From assembly GCF_000003605.2 (NCBI RefSeq), contig NW_003124895.1:104486-118338 (forward strand): DNA of 13,853 bases, given 5' to 3'. The DNA is from Saccoglossus kowalevskii. Lineage: Eukaryota; Hemichordata; Enteropneusta; Harrimaniidae. Below the pieces are notes generated by a model that made no database searches, had not been told where the DNA came from, and saw nothing but the letters and a program-made list of their open reading frames with translations. Numbering within the stretch: the stretch's first letter is position 1; each line of letters begins with the position of its first letter. Made by a program: the position numbers and the translations under genes. Positions 13,745 through 13,853 of this stretch are shown piece by piece.

Positions 13745-13853
13745 TAAATAATATGATCATGAGTAAATGACATTTTAAAAGATATCTTGTTTATTATTTT
13801 AGTGTTGCGAGTATTGGGCACCAAAAACTTTGCGAAGTACATTACATCGGCAA

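Overview
This window looks like AT-rich nuclear DNA from an animal, most likely a marine invertebrate. A mollusc or similar lophotrochozoan is my best guess, at low confidence. The evidence is several copies of a tRNA-derived SINE, many TACATGTA- and ACCGGT-type words, long poly-A and poly-T runs, decayed tandem repeats and splice-site-like signals. There are no bacterial features: no tightly packed ORFs, Shine-Dalgarno sites or operons. No complete gene can be recognised. Open reading frames are short and about as frequent as expected by chance in DNA this AT-rich, so every coding call here is low confidence.

Layout. 1-1430 is AT-rich and featureless. 1431-2185 has a TATA-like box, a 36-codon ORF and an opposing 111-codon ORF, all uncertain. 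2218-2584 holds two SINE pieces; the second has target-site duplications. 3077-3193 is a candidate internal exon on the minus strand. 3696-5297 has hairpins and members of a dispersed repeat with a unit of about 60-65 bp. 5684-6220 has a tandem array of that repeat, then divergent SINE core fragments. 6907-7025 is a nested foldback. 7623-7824 is a clean 32-bp minisatellite directly beside a candidate minus-strand splice donor and exon (7830-7976). 7977-10672 is AT-rich with no gene seen. 10673-11126 has more of the 60-65 bp repeat. 11456-11581 is a GC-richer patch with an NRF-1-like palindrome. 11721-12093 is the most complete SINE and 12381-12567 a truncated one. 12954-13053 is a candidate terminal exon on the minus strand. 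13090-13744 holds several tandem repeats, an ACGT-core cluster and a GC-rich degenerate repeat with a 104-codon open frame.

The best-supported and most interesting content is the SINE family: a tRNA-like head with A and B boxes, a body, a central domain with two predicted hairpins, and a 3' tail ending in a short inverted repeat. Copies in the window have lost or kept these modules separately. One divergent copy shares the central domain but carries a different tail. I see no new defence, metabolic or gene system. If the candidate exons are real, the window is mostly intron and intergenic DNA of one or more genes.
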